DNA from: Sphingopyxis sp. DBS4 | GTDB taxonomy: Bacteria > Pseudomonadota > Alphaproteobacteria > Sphingomonadales > Sphingomonadaceae | DNA length: 64,000 nt | Assembly (NCBI RefSeq): GCF_024628865.1 | Contig: NZ_CP102384.1 | Location: forward strand, 1,809,001-1,873,000 | Direction: 5' to 3' | In this document: positions 1-8,253 of the stretch, piece after piece | How the letters are laid out: the number at the start of each line of letters is the position of its first letter | Numbering within the stretch: the stretch's first letter is position 1 | The notes under the pieces: generated by a model | Databases searched by the model: none | The model's input: the letters and a program-made list of their open reading frames with translations, nothing else | What the model was told of the DNA's origin: nothing | Position numbers and translations under genes: made by a program

Positions 1-20
1 TGCGCGGATAGGCCCGCGCC

Positions 21-986
21 TCAGCCCAGCATCGCGCGCCATTCGCGCGAGACATGTTCGCGATTCCCCGTCACCATCGACGCCGCGAGCCCCTGCGCAT
101 CGGCGAGCGCGATCACCTTCTCCGGCCCCAGCACGGTCAGCGCGGTCGCCCAGCCGTCGGCCATCATGCAGCTTCGATGCAGCACCGTCACCGACGACAC
201 GGCGCTGACGATCGGCCGCCCGGTCATCGGATCGAAGCTGTGCGAATAATGCCGCCCGTCCGCCACGAAGCCGCGCCGGTAGTTGCCCGAGGTCGCCACG
301 GACAAATCGTGCAGCGCGATGCGCCACGGTGCGATCGACGTCGTCGGCGGCATCTCGACATCGACCCACCACGGCTGGCCGTCGGGCCGTATCCCCTGCC
401 CACGCAATTCGCCCCCCAGTTCGAGCAGAAAATGACGCACGCCCTGCCCGAGCAGCCATTCCGCGGCGAGATCGACGCCATAGCCCTTGGCGATCCCCGA
501 CAGGTCGAGCTGTGCGCCTTCGCTGCGCCGGATGCGGCCCTCCTCCAGTTCGATGCGCCGCTCCACGATAGGCTGATCGCGCGGGACGCGATCCACCGGA
601 CCCCGGCTCCCGAAGCCCCAGCATTCGGTGATCGCCCCCAGAGCGGGATCGAAGGCGCCATCGCTCGCATCCGCAATCGCCAGCGCCGCCGCGACGACAT
701 GCGCGAACTCAGGCGGAATCTCCCGCCAAGCACCCGCGGGCGCCCGGTTGAAGCGCGACAGGTCGGAGTCAGGCTCCCACTGGCTCATCTGCCGGATGAC
801 GCGGCCGAACGCCGCTTCCACGCCCGCCGCGAGATCGGACAAGGTGGCGACCGCGTGCAGCGACCAGCTCGTCCCCATCGCTTCGCCCGACAGGGTCTGG
901 ATGCCCCCCGCGCCGGTCCGCGCCGCAAAGGCGGCGGGCGTCAACGCGCGAGGGATCAGGATGCGGTCGCCGGGTTGTTCGCTCAG
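21..986 (-). CDS. apbE: FAD:protein FMN transferase (ApbE family)
   Basis: About 321 aa. ApbE moves FMN from FAD onto a Ser/Thr of exported redox proteins. Family blocks seen in order: LSGEAMGTSWSL near the N-terminus, DPALGAITECWGFG, LDLSGIAKGYGVD, LLELGGELRGQG and HSFDPMTGRPI (metal/flavin site). Last gene of a four-gene operon with DUF4198, DUF2271 and PepSY genes. Start: a TTG at 944 has no ribosome site. A CTG at 986 lies 6 nt after GAGGTGAT, an 8-nt match to the anti-SD, and restores the N-terminal RILIP segment; it overlaps the upstream stop as CTGA. The CTG start is inference. The product should act in the periplasm, though no clear signal peptide is visible. Confidence 0.9.
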   Translation of the reverse strand: MSEQPGDRILIPRALTPAAFAARTGAGGIQTLSGEAMGTSWSLHAVATLSDLAAGVEAAFGRVIRQMSQWEPDSDLSRFNRAPAGAWREIPPEFAHVVAAALAIADASDGAFDPALGAITECWGFGSRGPVDRVPRDQPIVERRIELEEGRIRRSEGAQLDLSGIAKGYGVDLAAEWLLGQGVRHFLLELGGELRGQGIRPDGQPWWVDVEMPPTTSIAPWRIALHDLSVATSGNYRRGFVADGRHYSHSFDPMTGRPIVSAVSSVTVLHRSCMMADGWATALTVLGPEKVIALADAQGLAASMVTGNREHVSREWRAMLG

Positions 987-1831
987 GGCGCCATCACCTC
1001 GAGCGTGGTGACATAACCCGCGCGGCGCTGCGGCGCGGCCGATGCCGGCGGCGGGCCGCCCTCGCCACCTTCACCACGCGCGGTCTGCGGGGTGGTGACG
1101 TTCATCCAGTACATACCGGGTTCGGGCCAGGTCACCGCGACCTTGCCCTCGGCATCGGTCTTGAGGTCGATCTGGCCGAGCTGGTCGCGATAGCGGATAC
1201 CGCCGGGGATCACCGTGACCGGCAGGTCCGCGGCGGGCTTGCCGTCGAGCAGGAACTGGAACGTCGCCGCCTCGCCCGCGAACAGGTCGTTGGGATGCGT
1301 CACCGGCACCATCTCGATCCCCTTGCCGGCCGGCTTGAACACCGTCGTCGTCGGCTCGCCGACCGTCACGAAAATCTCGTTGCGGTTGTTCGCTTCAGCG
1401 GTCTGCACATTGGTCGCCCCCGCCGGCAGCCGCTCGGCAAGGTTGGCAGCAGTGGTGCCGCGCGGCAAGCGCTCGGTCTTGCCGTTCAGTTCATAGCTGC
1501 CCATCAACGAATCCGACACCGACGCGATACGATAGGTGCCCTTCTGCGTCAGATGGACGTCGAAGGTGCTGCGATAGCGCCCCGTCGCCTGGTTCTCGAT
1601 CGCCACCTCGCTGCCGTCGGGCGCCCAGGCATGGACGGCATCGAGCCGCAGCGGCTGATGCTCGAAATAGAAAAGGTCGTTCGACACCGCGGCATCGACC
1701 GTCACCCACACGTCATCGCCCGACAGCACCGTCGACGACGGCATCATCCACTGGCGATGCGCGCTCGCCGGAACCGCGGCCATCGCCGCCAGCGCGACCG
1801 TCGCCGCGAAACCCCAAATCTGCTTCTTCAT
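983..1831 (-). CDS. DUF4198 domain-containing periplasmic protein
   Basis: 282 aa with a clear signal peptide (residues 1-21, ending ASA) and a mature N-terminus starting HRQWM, as is usual for DUF4198 proteins. The body looks like a beta-sandwich carrier or binding protein; the biochemical role is unknown. A Gly/Pro/Ala-rich stretch lies near residues 255-270. Operon position 3 of 4, between DUF2271 and apbE. Members of the family co-occur with PepSY, DUF2271 and ApbE genes in iron-responsive clusters, so a part in periplasmic metal or flavin redox chemistry is inferred. The ATG at 1831 was chosen because it begins the signal peptide; the longer open frame upstream runs through the DUF2271 gene. 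Confidence 0.85.
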   Translation of the reverse strand: MKKQIWGFAATVALAAMAAVPASAHRQWMMPSSTVLSGDDVWVTVDAAVSNDLFYFEHQPLRLDAVHAWAPDGSEVAIENQATGRYRSTFDVHLTQKGTYRIASVSDSLMGSYELNGKTERLPRGTTAANLAERLPAGATNVQTAEANNRNEIFVTVGEPTTTVFKPAGKGIEMVPVTHPNDLFAGEAATFQFLLDGKPAADLPVTVIPGGIRYRDQLGQIDLKTDAEGKVAVTWPEPGMYWMNVTTPQTARGEGGEGGPPPASAAPQRRAGYVTTLEVMAP

Positions 1832-1851
1832 TGCCCTGCCCTTTCGTTGGA

Positions 1852-2376
1852 TCAGCGGAAGGCGACCGTGACGGCGCCGAGTTCGGTCTTGCCCGCGGCG
1901 CGCCCGCCCGGGCCGGCCTTGGCAGGCCAGGTGAAGGGGATGCGGAGCAGTTCGCGTCCGCCGACCTCGCGCGCGGCCTCGATCACCAGCACATAATTGC
2001 CGGGCGCCGTGGCGCCGAGCTGGGCGCGGCTGAACGAGATTTTCTGCGCGCCCGGCGCGCGCGTCGCGCCGGTGATACCGTTCGCGGGAAATGTCATCGT
2101 CCGGCCCGAGGCGCGCCACCATTGGCGCACGTCACGCAGCCATTTGGTGCCCTCGTTGTTCTTCATGTCATAATCGTACCAGACCGCGACCGTTTTCGCC
2201 GGAGCGCCCGCTTTCTCGACCCAGATCGCGACGTAAGGACGATGATATTCGGCGACCTTAAGCTGCGGGATGGTGATGGTGACGTCCATCGTCGCGGGCG
2301 CCGCGGCCAGGACCGGGGCGGTCAGCACGGCGCTCAGCGAGCCGCCGATCAGAAGCGTGCGCGAAGGGGACTGCAT
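1852..2376 (-). CDS. DUF2271 protein, probable covalently flavinylated periplasmic redox protein
   Basis: 174 aa with a signal peptide (residues 1-25, APVLAAA). The DUF2271 core includes YVAIWVEKAG and WYDYDMKNNEG near residues 48-76. Residues 99-105 read NGITGAT, close to the D-G-x-S/T-G-A-T acceptor motif that ApbE enzymes modify with FMN, with Thr105 as the predicted attachment residue. With apbE two genes downstream and a PepSY membrane protein just upstream, a periplasmic electron carrier is likely. The flavin itself is inferred. The start is supported by TAAGGAGAG a few bases before ATG 2376. Confidence 0.85.
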   Translation of the reverse strand: MQSPSRTLLIGGSLSAVLTAPVLAAAPATMDVTITIPQLKVAEYHRPYVAIWVEKAGAPAKTVAVWYDYDMKNNEGTKWLRDVRQWWRASGRTMTFPANGITGATRAPGAQKISFSRAQLGATAPGNYVLVIEAAREVGGRELLRIPFTWPAKAGPGGRAAGKTELGAVTVAFR

Positions 2377-2387
2377 GAAGACTCTCC

Positions 2388-3041
2388 TTAGTGGATGAAG
2401 ATGATCGCGATGGCCGCGGGAAGGATCAGGCCGGCGCCGACGAGCGGCCAGGTGCTCTTGCGCTTCGCCGAATGCAGCCAGAGCAGGAACAGGCCGGTGA
2501 TCGCGAAGATCAGGCAGGCGAAGGCGAAAACATCGATGAACAGGCTCCACTCGCCGCCCGAATTGCGGCCCTTGTGGAGATCGTTGAGATAGGAAATCCA
2601 GCCGCGGTCGGTGACCTCGCTCGATACCGCGCCGCTCGCGCGGTCGATCGCAACCCAGGCATCGCCGCCGGGCCGCGGCGCGGGCAGATAGACTTCGTCG
2701 GCGGACCATTCGGCCTCGCCGTTCGCCTTGACCGGGAAATGATCCTCGACCCAGGCCGCGACGGGCCGCGGCAGGACGCCCTTGCCCCCGGCCGGATCGG
2801 CGCCGAGCTGGCCCAGCACCGCCTGCGGCATCTGCGCCGTCTTTTCGACGACAACGGGCGCCCCCTCGATGTCGGCGGCATGATTGAGCGTGAAGCCGGT
2901 GATCGCGAACAGCAGCAGGCCGATCAGGCTGATCGCCGAGCTCATCCAGTGCCACATATGCAACTGCTTCAGCCAGAAGGCTTTGCGGCTCTTCTTGACC
3001 GGCGGGCGCGGGGATGTGCGCGAGGATGGGGGTGCGTGCAT
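2388..3041 (-). CDS. PepSY-associated transmembrane protein
   Basis: 217 aa. After a basic Pro-rich N-terminus come a His-containing amphipathic segment (LKQLHMWHWM, 25-34), TM1 (about 34-52), a periplasmic PepSY-like stretch (about 55-165) with ARPSRAV-type acidic/aromatic patches, TM2 (about 166-185) and TM3 (about 195-215). PepSY-TM proteins of this kind can move electrons across the inner membrane; here one could feed the flavinylated DUF2271 protein. First gene of the operon, preceded by an iron-box-like palindrome 35 bp upstream. ATG 3041 is preferred to the further upstream codon, which lies over the regulatory region. Confidence 0.82.
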   Translation of the reverse strand: MHAPPSSRTSPRPPVKKSRKAFWLKQLHMWHWMSSAISLIGLLLFAITGFTLNHAADIEGAPVVVEKTAQMPQAVLGQLGADPAGGKGVLPRPVAAWVEDHFPVKANGEAEWSADEVYLPAPRPGGDAWVAIDRASGAVSSEVTDRGWISYLNDLHKGRNSGGEWSLFIDVFAFACLIFAITGLFLLWLHSAKRKSTWPLVGAGLILPAAIAIIFIH

Positions 3042-3075
3042 GGGGACTTCTGGTTGAAAACGATGCCCGCCATTA

Positions 3076-3092
3076 TCGAGAACGATTCGCAA
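3076..3092. promoter_or_regulatory. Fur-type iron box upstream of the PepSY-DUF2271-DUF4198-apbE operon
   Basis: TCGAGAACGATTCGCAA matches the perfect palindrome at 48219-48235 in 15 of 17 positions, including the whole CGATTCGCAA half. It lies 35 bp before the first gene of the operon, inside an AT-rich stretch that is unlike its surroundings. Fur-like regulation by iron is inferred from position and shape. Confidence 0.5.
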
Positions 3093-3221
3093 TTACAATA
3101 TAATTACGCTCCGGCCCTGCCCTGGCACCGCCGATATTTCGTGGCCCCGTCGTCTGCTTATGTTAACGGGGCGCGGGTATAGATCACGCGCGCTGCCGCC
3201 TGTCGCCGCTCGGGGAATGAC

Positions 3222-4013
3222 ATGATCCGCCTCTTTCTATCCATCGACATGGTCGGCTCGACCCAGTTCAAGGCCCGTTTTTCGGGCCAGGGAAGTCAGG
3301 GCTGGCTCGAGGTGTTCCAGGCCTTTTTCTGCAATTTCCCGTTGATTCTCGCAGGGCAGGTCGGCTTCGAATTCATCGACGACGAGCGCACGCCGTCGAT
3401 CGACATCTGGAAGGCGATGGGCGACGAGGTCATTTTCGCCGCCGAGCCGCAGAGCGCCGAAGAGGCGGCGTCGATCCTGCGGGCGCTGCTCCGTGCGATG
3501 GCACTCTACGAAAGCCGTTATTTCGAGCGCATTCCGCTGCGGCTCAAGGGCACCGCCTGGCTCGTCGCCTTCGGTGAACAGAATATCGAGCTCGACATCG
3601 CGGAACTGGCGGCGGGCGACGGGGCGCGGCATATCGACTATATCGGCCCCGACGTCGATCTGGGGTTCCGCCTTTCCAAATACGCCCGCCCGTCGAGCCT
3701 TGTCGTCTCGCTCGACCTTCTCGAACAATTGCTGGGTGCCCGCAACGCGGGCGACCTCGCCTTCCACCTCGTCGGCCGCGACGAACTCAAGGGCGTGATG
3801 TTCGGGCGCCCCTATCCGATCGTCTGGGTCAGCGACGCCGAAACCGGCTTCGACTTCCTGCCGTGGGAAATCGAGGAATGCCCGCTCGTTGCCGCGGCGG
3901 CCGACGCGCCGCCCAGTGAGCCGGAACGATTGCGGGGCGCGATCGCCGACATGCGGCTTTATCTGCGCAAGATGCATGGCGTCGACCGCGCGCCGCTGGT
4001 GCTGGGAAGCTAG
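3222..4013 (+). CDS. Class III adenylate cyclase-like protein
   Basis: 263 aa soluble protein with one cyclase homology domain (about 1-205). FLSIDMVGST carries the first metal Asp (D9). WKAMGDEVIF carries a Lys (K64) at the adenine-specifying position and the second metal Asp (D68). IDYIGPDVDLGFRL places D139 at the partner adenine-contact position, D146 in place of the usual Asn, and R150 at the transition-state Arg. These residues suggest a working adenylate cyclase with one substitution. There is no sensory domain. It stands alone, next to an RsbU-type phosphatase and near a cyclic-nucleotide-binding-fold protein (8243-9634). Activity is inferred. Confidence 0.75.
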   Translation: MIRLFLSIDMVGSTQFKARFSGQGSQGWLEVFQAFFCNFPLILAGQVGFEFIDDERTPSIDIWKAMGDEVIFAAEPQSAEEAASILRALLRAMALYESRYFERIPLRLKGTAWLVAFGEQNIELDIAELAAGDGARHIDYIGPDVDLGFRLSKYARPSSLVVSLDLLEQLLGARNAGDLAFHLVGRDELKGVMFGRPYPIVWVSDAETGFDFLPWEIEECPLVAAAADAPPSEPERLRGAIADMRLYLRKMHGVDRAPLVLGS

Positions 4014-4034
4014 GGCTGGTCACGTTGAGGGAAT

Positions 4035-4062
4035 CGTCATCCCGGCGAAGGCCGGGATGACG
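4035..4062. repeat. Short palindromic repeat, GTCATCCCGGC family
   Basis: Near-perfect hairpin CGTCATCCCGG-CGAAG-GCCGGGATGACG between the cyclase-like gene and the convergent phosphatase gene. The same unit forms both arms of the element at 56682-56758. Confidence 0.85.
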
Positions 4063-4102
4063 AGATAAGAACACGGAGTTTCTGGGTTTACTCGATCATG
4101 CC

Positions 4103-5725
4103 CTAACCGCCCCCCGCCGGCCCTTCATAGCAGACCACCAGAATCGCGATATCGTCGGACTGCGGAATTTCGCCGACGAAGGCGCGCACGCTGTCGGCGA
4201 GGCCTTCGGCGATATAGCGCGCCGATGGATTCTCGCGGCTGCGCTCCAGCGCCGCCCGAATACGCGCGGCGGTATAGAGTTCCTCGTCCGGCCCCGTAGC
4301 CTCCGACACGCCATCGGTGAACAGGACCACCGCGTCGCCGGGCTCCAGCGTGAAGCGGTCCGAGCGATATTGGACATCGTCGAAGATGCCCATCGCCATG
4401 CCCTGCTGCTTCTCCAGCCGCTCGACGCGGCCGTCCGCGCGCACGATGAAGGGCGCTTCGTGGCCGGCGTCGCTATAGACGACGCTGCCGTCGCGCAGGT
4501 CCAATATGCCGGCGAGCGCGGTGACGAACATCTCCGCCACATTGTCGCGCGCGAGTTCGGCGTTGACGCGCGTCATGATCTCTGCCGTCGAGGTCGCGGA
4601 CAACGCCTGCGCCTTGAACAGCGTCGTGGTCATCGCCATGAACAGCGCCGCCGGCACCCCCTTGCCCGCGACGTCGCCGACGACGAAGAACAGCCGGTTC
4701 CGGTCGATCAGGAAATAATCGTAAAGGTCGCCGCCGACCTGCTTCGCCGGTTCGAGCATCGCAAAGACGTCGAGGTCGGTGCGCCCCGGAAAGGGCGGGA
4801 ATTTGCGCGGCAGCATCCCGACCTGAATGTCGCGCGCCGCGGTCAACTCGCCCTCGACGCGTTCGCGCGCCGCGGTCGCGGTCTCGACCTCGATCAGATA
4901 GCGCTGCAGCCGCGCGATCATTCCCGACATCGCCTCGGCGAGGCTGCCGACCTCGTCGCGCCGCGCGCCGCCGAGTTCCTGTATCGCGAGCAGTTCGCGC
5001 TCGTCGGGCTCGAAGCTGCGTTCCTCCATCCCGCGGGTGAAGGCGGTAAGCTGCGCCAGCGGCCGCACGATCCGCCCGATCAGCAGCCAGCCGACGGCGA
5101 GCGAAAGCGCGAACATGACGACCCCGACCGCGATCGACTGGATCAGCGCCTTGCGGAGGCTCGCGTCGAGTTGGTGCAGGTCGATGTCGGCCCCGATGAC
5201 GTAGGTGCGCCCGTCGCGCATCCGCATCGGTTTGTAGATCGAGCGGAAGCGGCCGAAGCTGTCGCTATATTCGTCGAACCGCACCCGTCCATCGCGAAAG
5301 CTCTCGCGCAAGCGGGCAGGCGCCGTATCATAGAGCGCGAAGAAGCGCGTCTCTGTCCCCGATTGCATTTCGGCAATCGTCGCGCTGGTCGCGACGGTAC
5401 GTATCTGCGGTCCGAACTGCATATAGGTATAGGCGTAGACCAGCCCCGACTCGTTCGCGAAATGCGACAGCCGGTCCTGCACGACATCGAATTGCTCGGC
5501 CGAGACCGACCTCGCGTCGCTGATTCCGTCGTGATAGCCGCGCGGCACGATTTCCTGCACCGCATTGGCCGCGGTGACGAGTTGCCGGTCGATTCCGGCG
5601 AGTATCTCGGCGCGATCGATCGTGTAGAGCACGACCGAATAGGCCGTCGCCGCGATCAGGTTGAGCGCGAACAGCAGCAAAAGCAGCTGGGGCTTGAGCC
5701 CGAATTTTCGCTTGCGTCCCGTCAT
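4103..5725 (-). CDS. RsbU-type membrane PP2C phosphatase: sensor, HAMP, SpoIIE domain
   Basis: 540 aa from ATG 5725. TM1 (about 12-34), periplasmic sensor region (35-195), TM2 (about 198-220), HAMP and short coiled coil (220-310), SpoIIE phosphatase (320-535). The metal-binding acidic residues are all present: GGDLYDY, GDVAGKGVPAAL, DAGHEAP, FTDGVSEA and SDDIAIL, so it should be active. Such enzymes dephosphorylate a STAS antagonist, here probably the product of 10849-11181, releasing the RsbW-like partner. Divergent from the transporter operon with about 110 bp between. ATG codons at 5743 and 5788 are alternative starts. Confidence 0.9.
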   Translation of the reverse strand: MTGRKRKFGLKPQLLLLLFALNLIAATAYSVVLYTIDRAEILAGIDRQLVTAANAVQEIVPRGYHDGISDARSVSAEQFDVVQDRLSHFANESGLVYAYTYMQFGPQIRTVATSATIAEMQSGTETRFFALYDTAPARLRESFRDGRVRFDEYSDSFGRFRSIYKPMRMRDGRTYVIGADIDLHQLDASLRKALIQSIAVGVVMFALSLAVGWLLIGRIVRPLAQLTAFTRGMEERSFEPDERELLAIQELGGARRDEVGSLAEAMSGMIARLQRYLIEVETATAARERVEGELTAARDIQVGMLPRKFPPFPGRTDLDVFAMLEPAKQVGGDLYDYFLIDRNRLFFVVGDVAGKGVPAALFMAMTTTLFKAQALSATSTAEIMTRVNAELARDNVAEMFVTALAGILDLRDGSVVYSDAGHEAPFIVRADGRVERLEKQQGMAMGIFDDVQYRSDRFTLEPGDAVVLFTDGVSEATGPDEELYTAARIRAALERSRENPSARYIAEGLADSVRAFVGEIPQSDDIAILVVCYEGPAGGG

Positions 5726-5838
5726 CGCCCCTGCCGTCACCATCGCCGCTTTTGTCCGTGCTGACAACCGTGCGGCTGACTTCATCAATATTTTGTTGCT
5801 ATGCGATGCGGCATCGCGGGGCGGAGGGACGAAACATC

Positions 5839-8253
5839 TTGATCGACAGGCTAAACCGTCTGCTGCGCGTCGAGCCGGGCGAAGCCCCGAAACTCGCGCA
5901 GTTCGCGCTGTTCGGCTTTCTGCTGCAAATGGGGCTCGGGATCGGTTTCAGCGCGGGCGACGCCGCCTTCTTCAGCCATGTCGGCGCCGACGCGCTGCCG
6001 GTGATCTTCATGCTCACCCCGGCGGTGATGCTGGTCTACACCGGCCTGTTTTCGGTCCTGATGGTCCGCTTTTCGCTGAACCATATGGTGATGGCGACCC
6101 TGGCGATGCTCGTCGCGGGCGGTGTGATCCTGTGGGCGCTGCTCGGCCGCGCGGGCGACAGCGCGCCGCTCTATTACGTACTGAAGCTCTATCTCGCGAT
6201 GTGGTATATCGCGCTCTACAGCCTGTTCTGGAACTTCACCGACGCCTATTTCGACATTCAGGACGCAAAACGGCTGTTCCCGCTGTTCGCCGCCTTTTGC
6301 GCGCTGGGGACTGCGGCCGGGGCCCTGATCGTCAATATGCTTGCCGCCGTCGTCCCCTTACTGGGTTTCCTCCTGCTCTGGGCCGGCATTGCCCTCGCGA
6401 CGATGCCGCTGGCCTGGTCGCTCGGCCGCCGCTGGCCGCAGCTCAGCGAAAGCGACGCCGAGGAAAGCGGGCAACCGGCGGGGGTAGCCGCGCAGGTCGC
6501 GATGATGGCGAACAGCTTTCGTTCCTCGCGCTATACGCTTGCCCTGACGGCAACCCTGTTCGTCACGCTGTTGATGACCAATCTTGCCGAATATCAATAT
6601 GCGGCGGTGCTGCAGCAGGGGCGCAGCGAGGCCCAGCTCGCGGCGCTGTTCGGCGCGCTCTATGCGGCGTCGAACATCTTCAACCTCTTTGTCTGCCTGT
6701 TCGTCTTCAACCGGCTGGTGATGCGCCTCGGCGTCCGCAACGTCGCCTTCATCCTGCCCCTCACCTATTTCGCGGTGTTCGGATTCTTCTTTCTCAGCAG
6801 CGGCTATGCCGCCGCGATCGCCGCCTTTTTCGCCTATCACGGCGTGCTGACCTCGATCGAATACAACAATCAGAATCTGCTGTTCAACGCGGTGCCCTCG
6901 GCGATCAAGCGCCCGCTCCGCACCGTGATCGAGGGAATGTGCGAACCGCTCGCCAGTCTGATTGCGGGCGGCTTCCTGCTCTATGCCGCCAAATATCTGG
7001 ATCTGCGCGAGCTTTCGGGAATCGGAGTGATATTGGGCGCGCTGCTGATCGCGGTCGTCGTTCTGCTGCGCCAGCTCTATCCGGCCGCGATGGCGGGCAA
7101 CATGCGGCAGGGCTGGCTCAATTTCGGCGCGCCCGCTCCCACGCTGACGCCCGAGGCCGAGGCGCGGCTGCGCGATCTGTCGGCGTCGCCCGGCACGCCG
7201 CTCCACGCCCTGGCAGTCAGCTTGCACGGCGAAACGGACCAGCCCCACCTCGCCGATCCGGACGCCATCGCCGATCTCCTCGCGGAGGCCCCCCGGCAAA
7301 GCCCCCGCGAGCGCCGCCAGAGCGCGGCGATGATCGCCGATTTTGGCGAAACCGCCATTCCGCATCTGGTCGCCGCGCTGCGCGATACGCGCCGACCGCA
7401 GGGCGAACGCGCGGTGGCGGCGCGCGCGCTCGCGAACCTGTCGCAAGCGCAGTTCGCGGCGCAATCGGATATGATCGTCGCCGCCGAACTCGGCGCCGCG
7501 CAGCAGGCGATCGACAGTGCCCGGCGGCTCGACGCGGCCGACGATGGCTCGGGCCTTACCGGCCTGCTCGCCCGCGCGCAGCGCGAGCGCGCGAGCGCCG
7601 CGATCGATTTCCTGCTCGAACTGCTGGCGCTGCGCGGCCTGCTGCCCGATTTCGACCTGCTGATCGTGTCGCTCCATTCCGCCAATGCCAAGGTGCGCGC
7701 CAACGCCATGGAGGCGGTCGAGACGGGCATCGGCCATGCGCTGTTCCGTCACGTCGAAGCGGTGCTGCGACCGCCCGAACCGGATGCCGCCGCGCCGCCA
7801 TCCGGTGACGAGGTCGTCGCACTCGCCGAGACCGCTCTCGTCAGCGGCGCACCGGTCGAGGTGGCCGTTGCGCTGGCGCTGCTCCACCGGCGCCTTTCGC
7901 AAGGCGAATTTGCTCGCCGGACCGCGCCTCTGATCCGCGCGGGAATGCCGACCCCGCTGCGCCTCCAGTTGCTCGCGCTGCTCGGCCTGCGGCGTGCGGC
8001 CGGTCCGGGCCGCGTCGACCTGATCGACGCGCTGCGCCGAACCCCGAATTTCGCCGCCGCGACGCTCGAAGCACTCGCCAGCCTTGCCGAGGCAGCGCGG
8101 ACCGAGCCTCTTGTCGATGCCTGGAGCGGCGTCACCGCCAGCGGCGACCGCTTCTGGATCGCACACGACGATATCGGGCGGGTCGCCGCGCGGCACCCCG
8201 ACCTCGCGCTGGTGATGCTGCGCGTGCAGGACGGGCGCAACCATGCGGCGTAA
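5839..8253 (+). CDS. ADP/ATP carrier-like (TLC/Npt-type) membrane transporter fused to HEAT repeats
   Basis: 804 aa from a TTG preceded by GGAGGG at 10 nt; an in-frame ATG at 5806 has no ribosome site. The N-terminal 435 or so residues form about 12 TM helices resembling the nucleotide transporters of Chlamydia and plastids, with the signature DAKRLFPLF at 142-150. The C-terminal 340 residues are Ala/Arg-rich helical HEAT-like repeats. The substrate is unknown; free-living bacteria do not normally import ATP, so a signalling or other transport role is possible. First gene of a three-gene overlapping operon with two membrane sensors. Confidence 0.8.
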   Translation: MIDRLNRLLRVEPGEAPKLAQFALFGFLLQMGLGIGFSAGDAAFFSHVGADALPVIFMLTPAVMLVYTGLFSVLMVRFSLNHMVMATLAMLVAGGVILWALLGRAGDSAPLYYVLKLYLAMWYIALYSLFWNFTDAYFDIQDAKRLFPLFAAFCALGTAAGALIVNMLAAVVPLLGFLLLWAGIALATMPLAWSLGRRWPQLSESDAEESGQPAGVAAQVAMMANSFRSSRYTLALTATLFVTLLMTNLAEYQYAAVLQQGRSEAQLAALFGALYAASNIFNLFVCLFVFNRLVMRLGVRNVAFILPLTYFAVFGFFFLSSGYAAAIAAFFAYHGVLTSIEYNNQNLLFNAVPSAIKRPLRTVIEGMCEPLASLIAGGFLLYAAKYLDLRELSGIGVILGALLIAVVVLLRQLYPAAMAGNMRQGWLNFGAPAPTLTPEAEARLRDLSASPGTPLHALAVSLHGETDQPHLADPDAIADLLAEAPRQSPRERRQSAAMIADFGETAIPHLVAALRDTRRPQGERAVAARALANLSQAQFAAQSDMIVAAELGAAQQAIDSARRLDAADDGSGLTGLLARAQRERASAAIDFLLELLALRGLLPDFDLLIVSLHSANAKVRANAMEAVETGIGHALFRHVEAVLRPPEPDAAAPPSGDEVVALAETALVSGAPVEVAVALALLHRRLSQGEFARRTAPLIRAGMPTPLRLQLLALLGLRRAAGPGRVDLIDALRRTPNFAAATLEALASLAEAARTEPLVDAWSGVTASGDRFWIAHDDIGRVAARHPDLALVMLRVQDGRNHAA

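Noticed and set aside
54..1016. Long open frame on the plus strand opposite apbE
   Set aside because: An antisense shadow: Arg/His/Pro-rich composition with no domain, while the minus strand has all ApbE motifs.
3222..4013. Cyclase-like gene as a Pycsar anti-phage cyclase
   Set aside because: The adenine-specifying Lys and Asp appear conserved and no TIR or membrane effector gene adjoins it.
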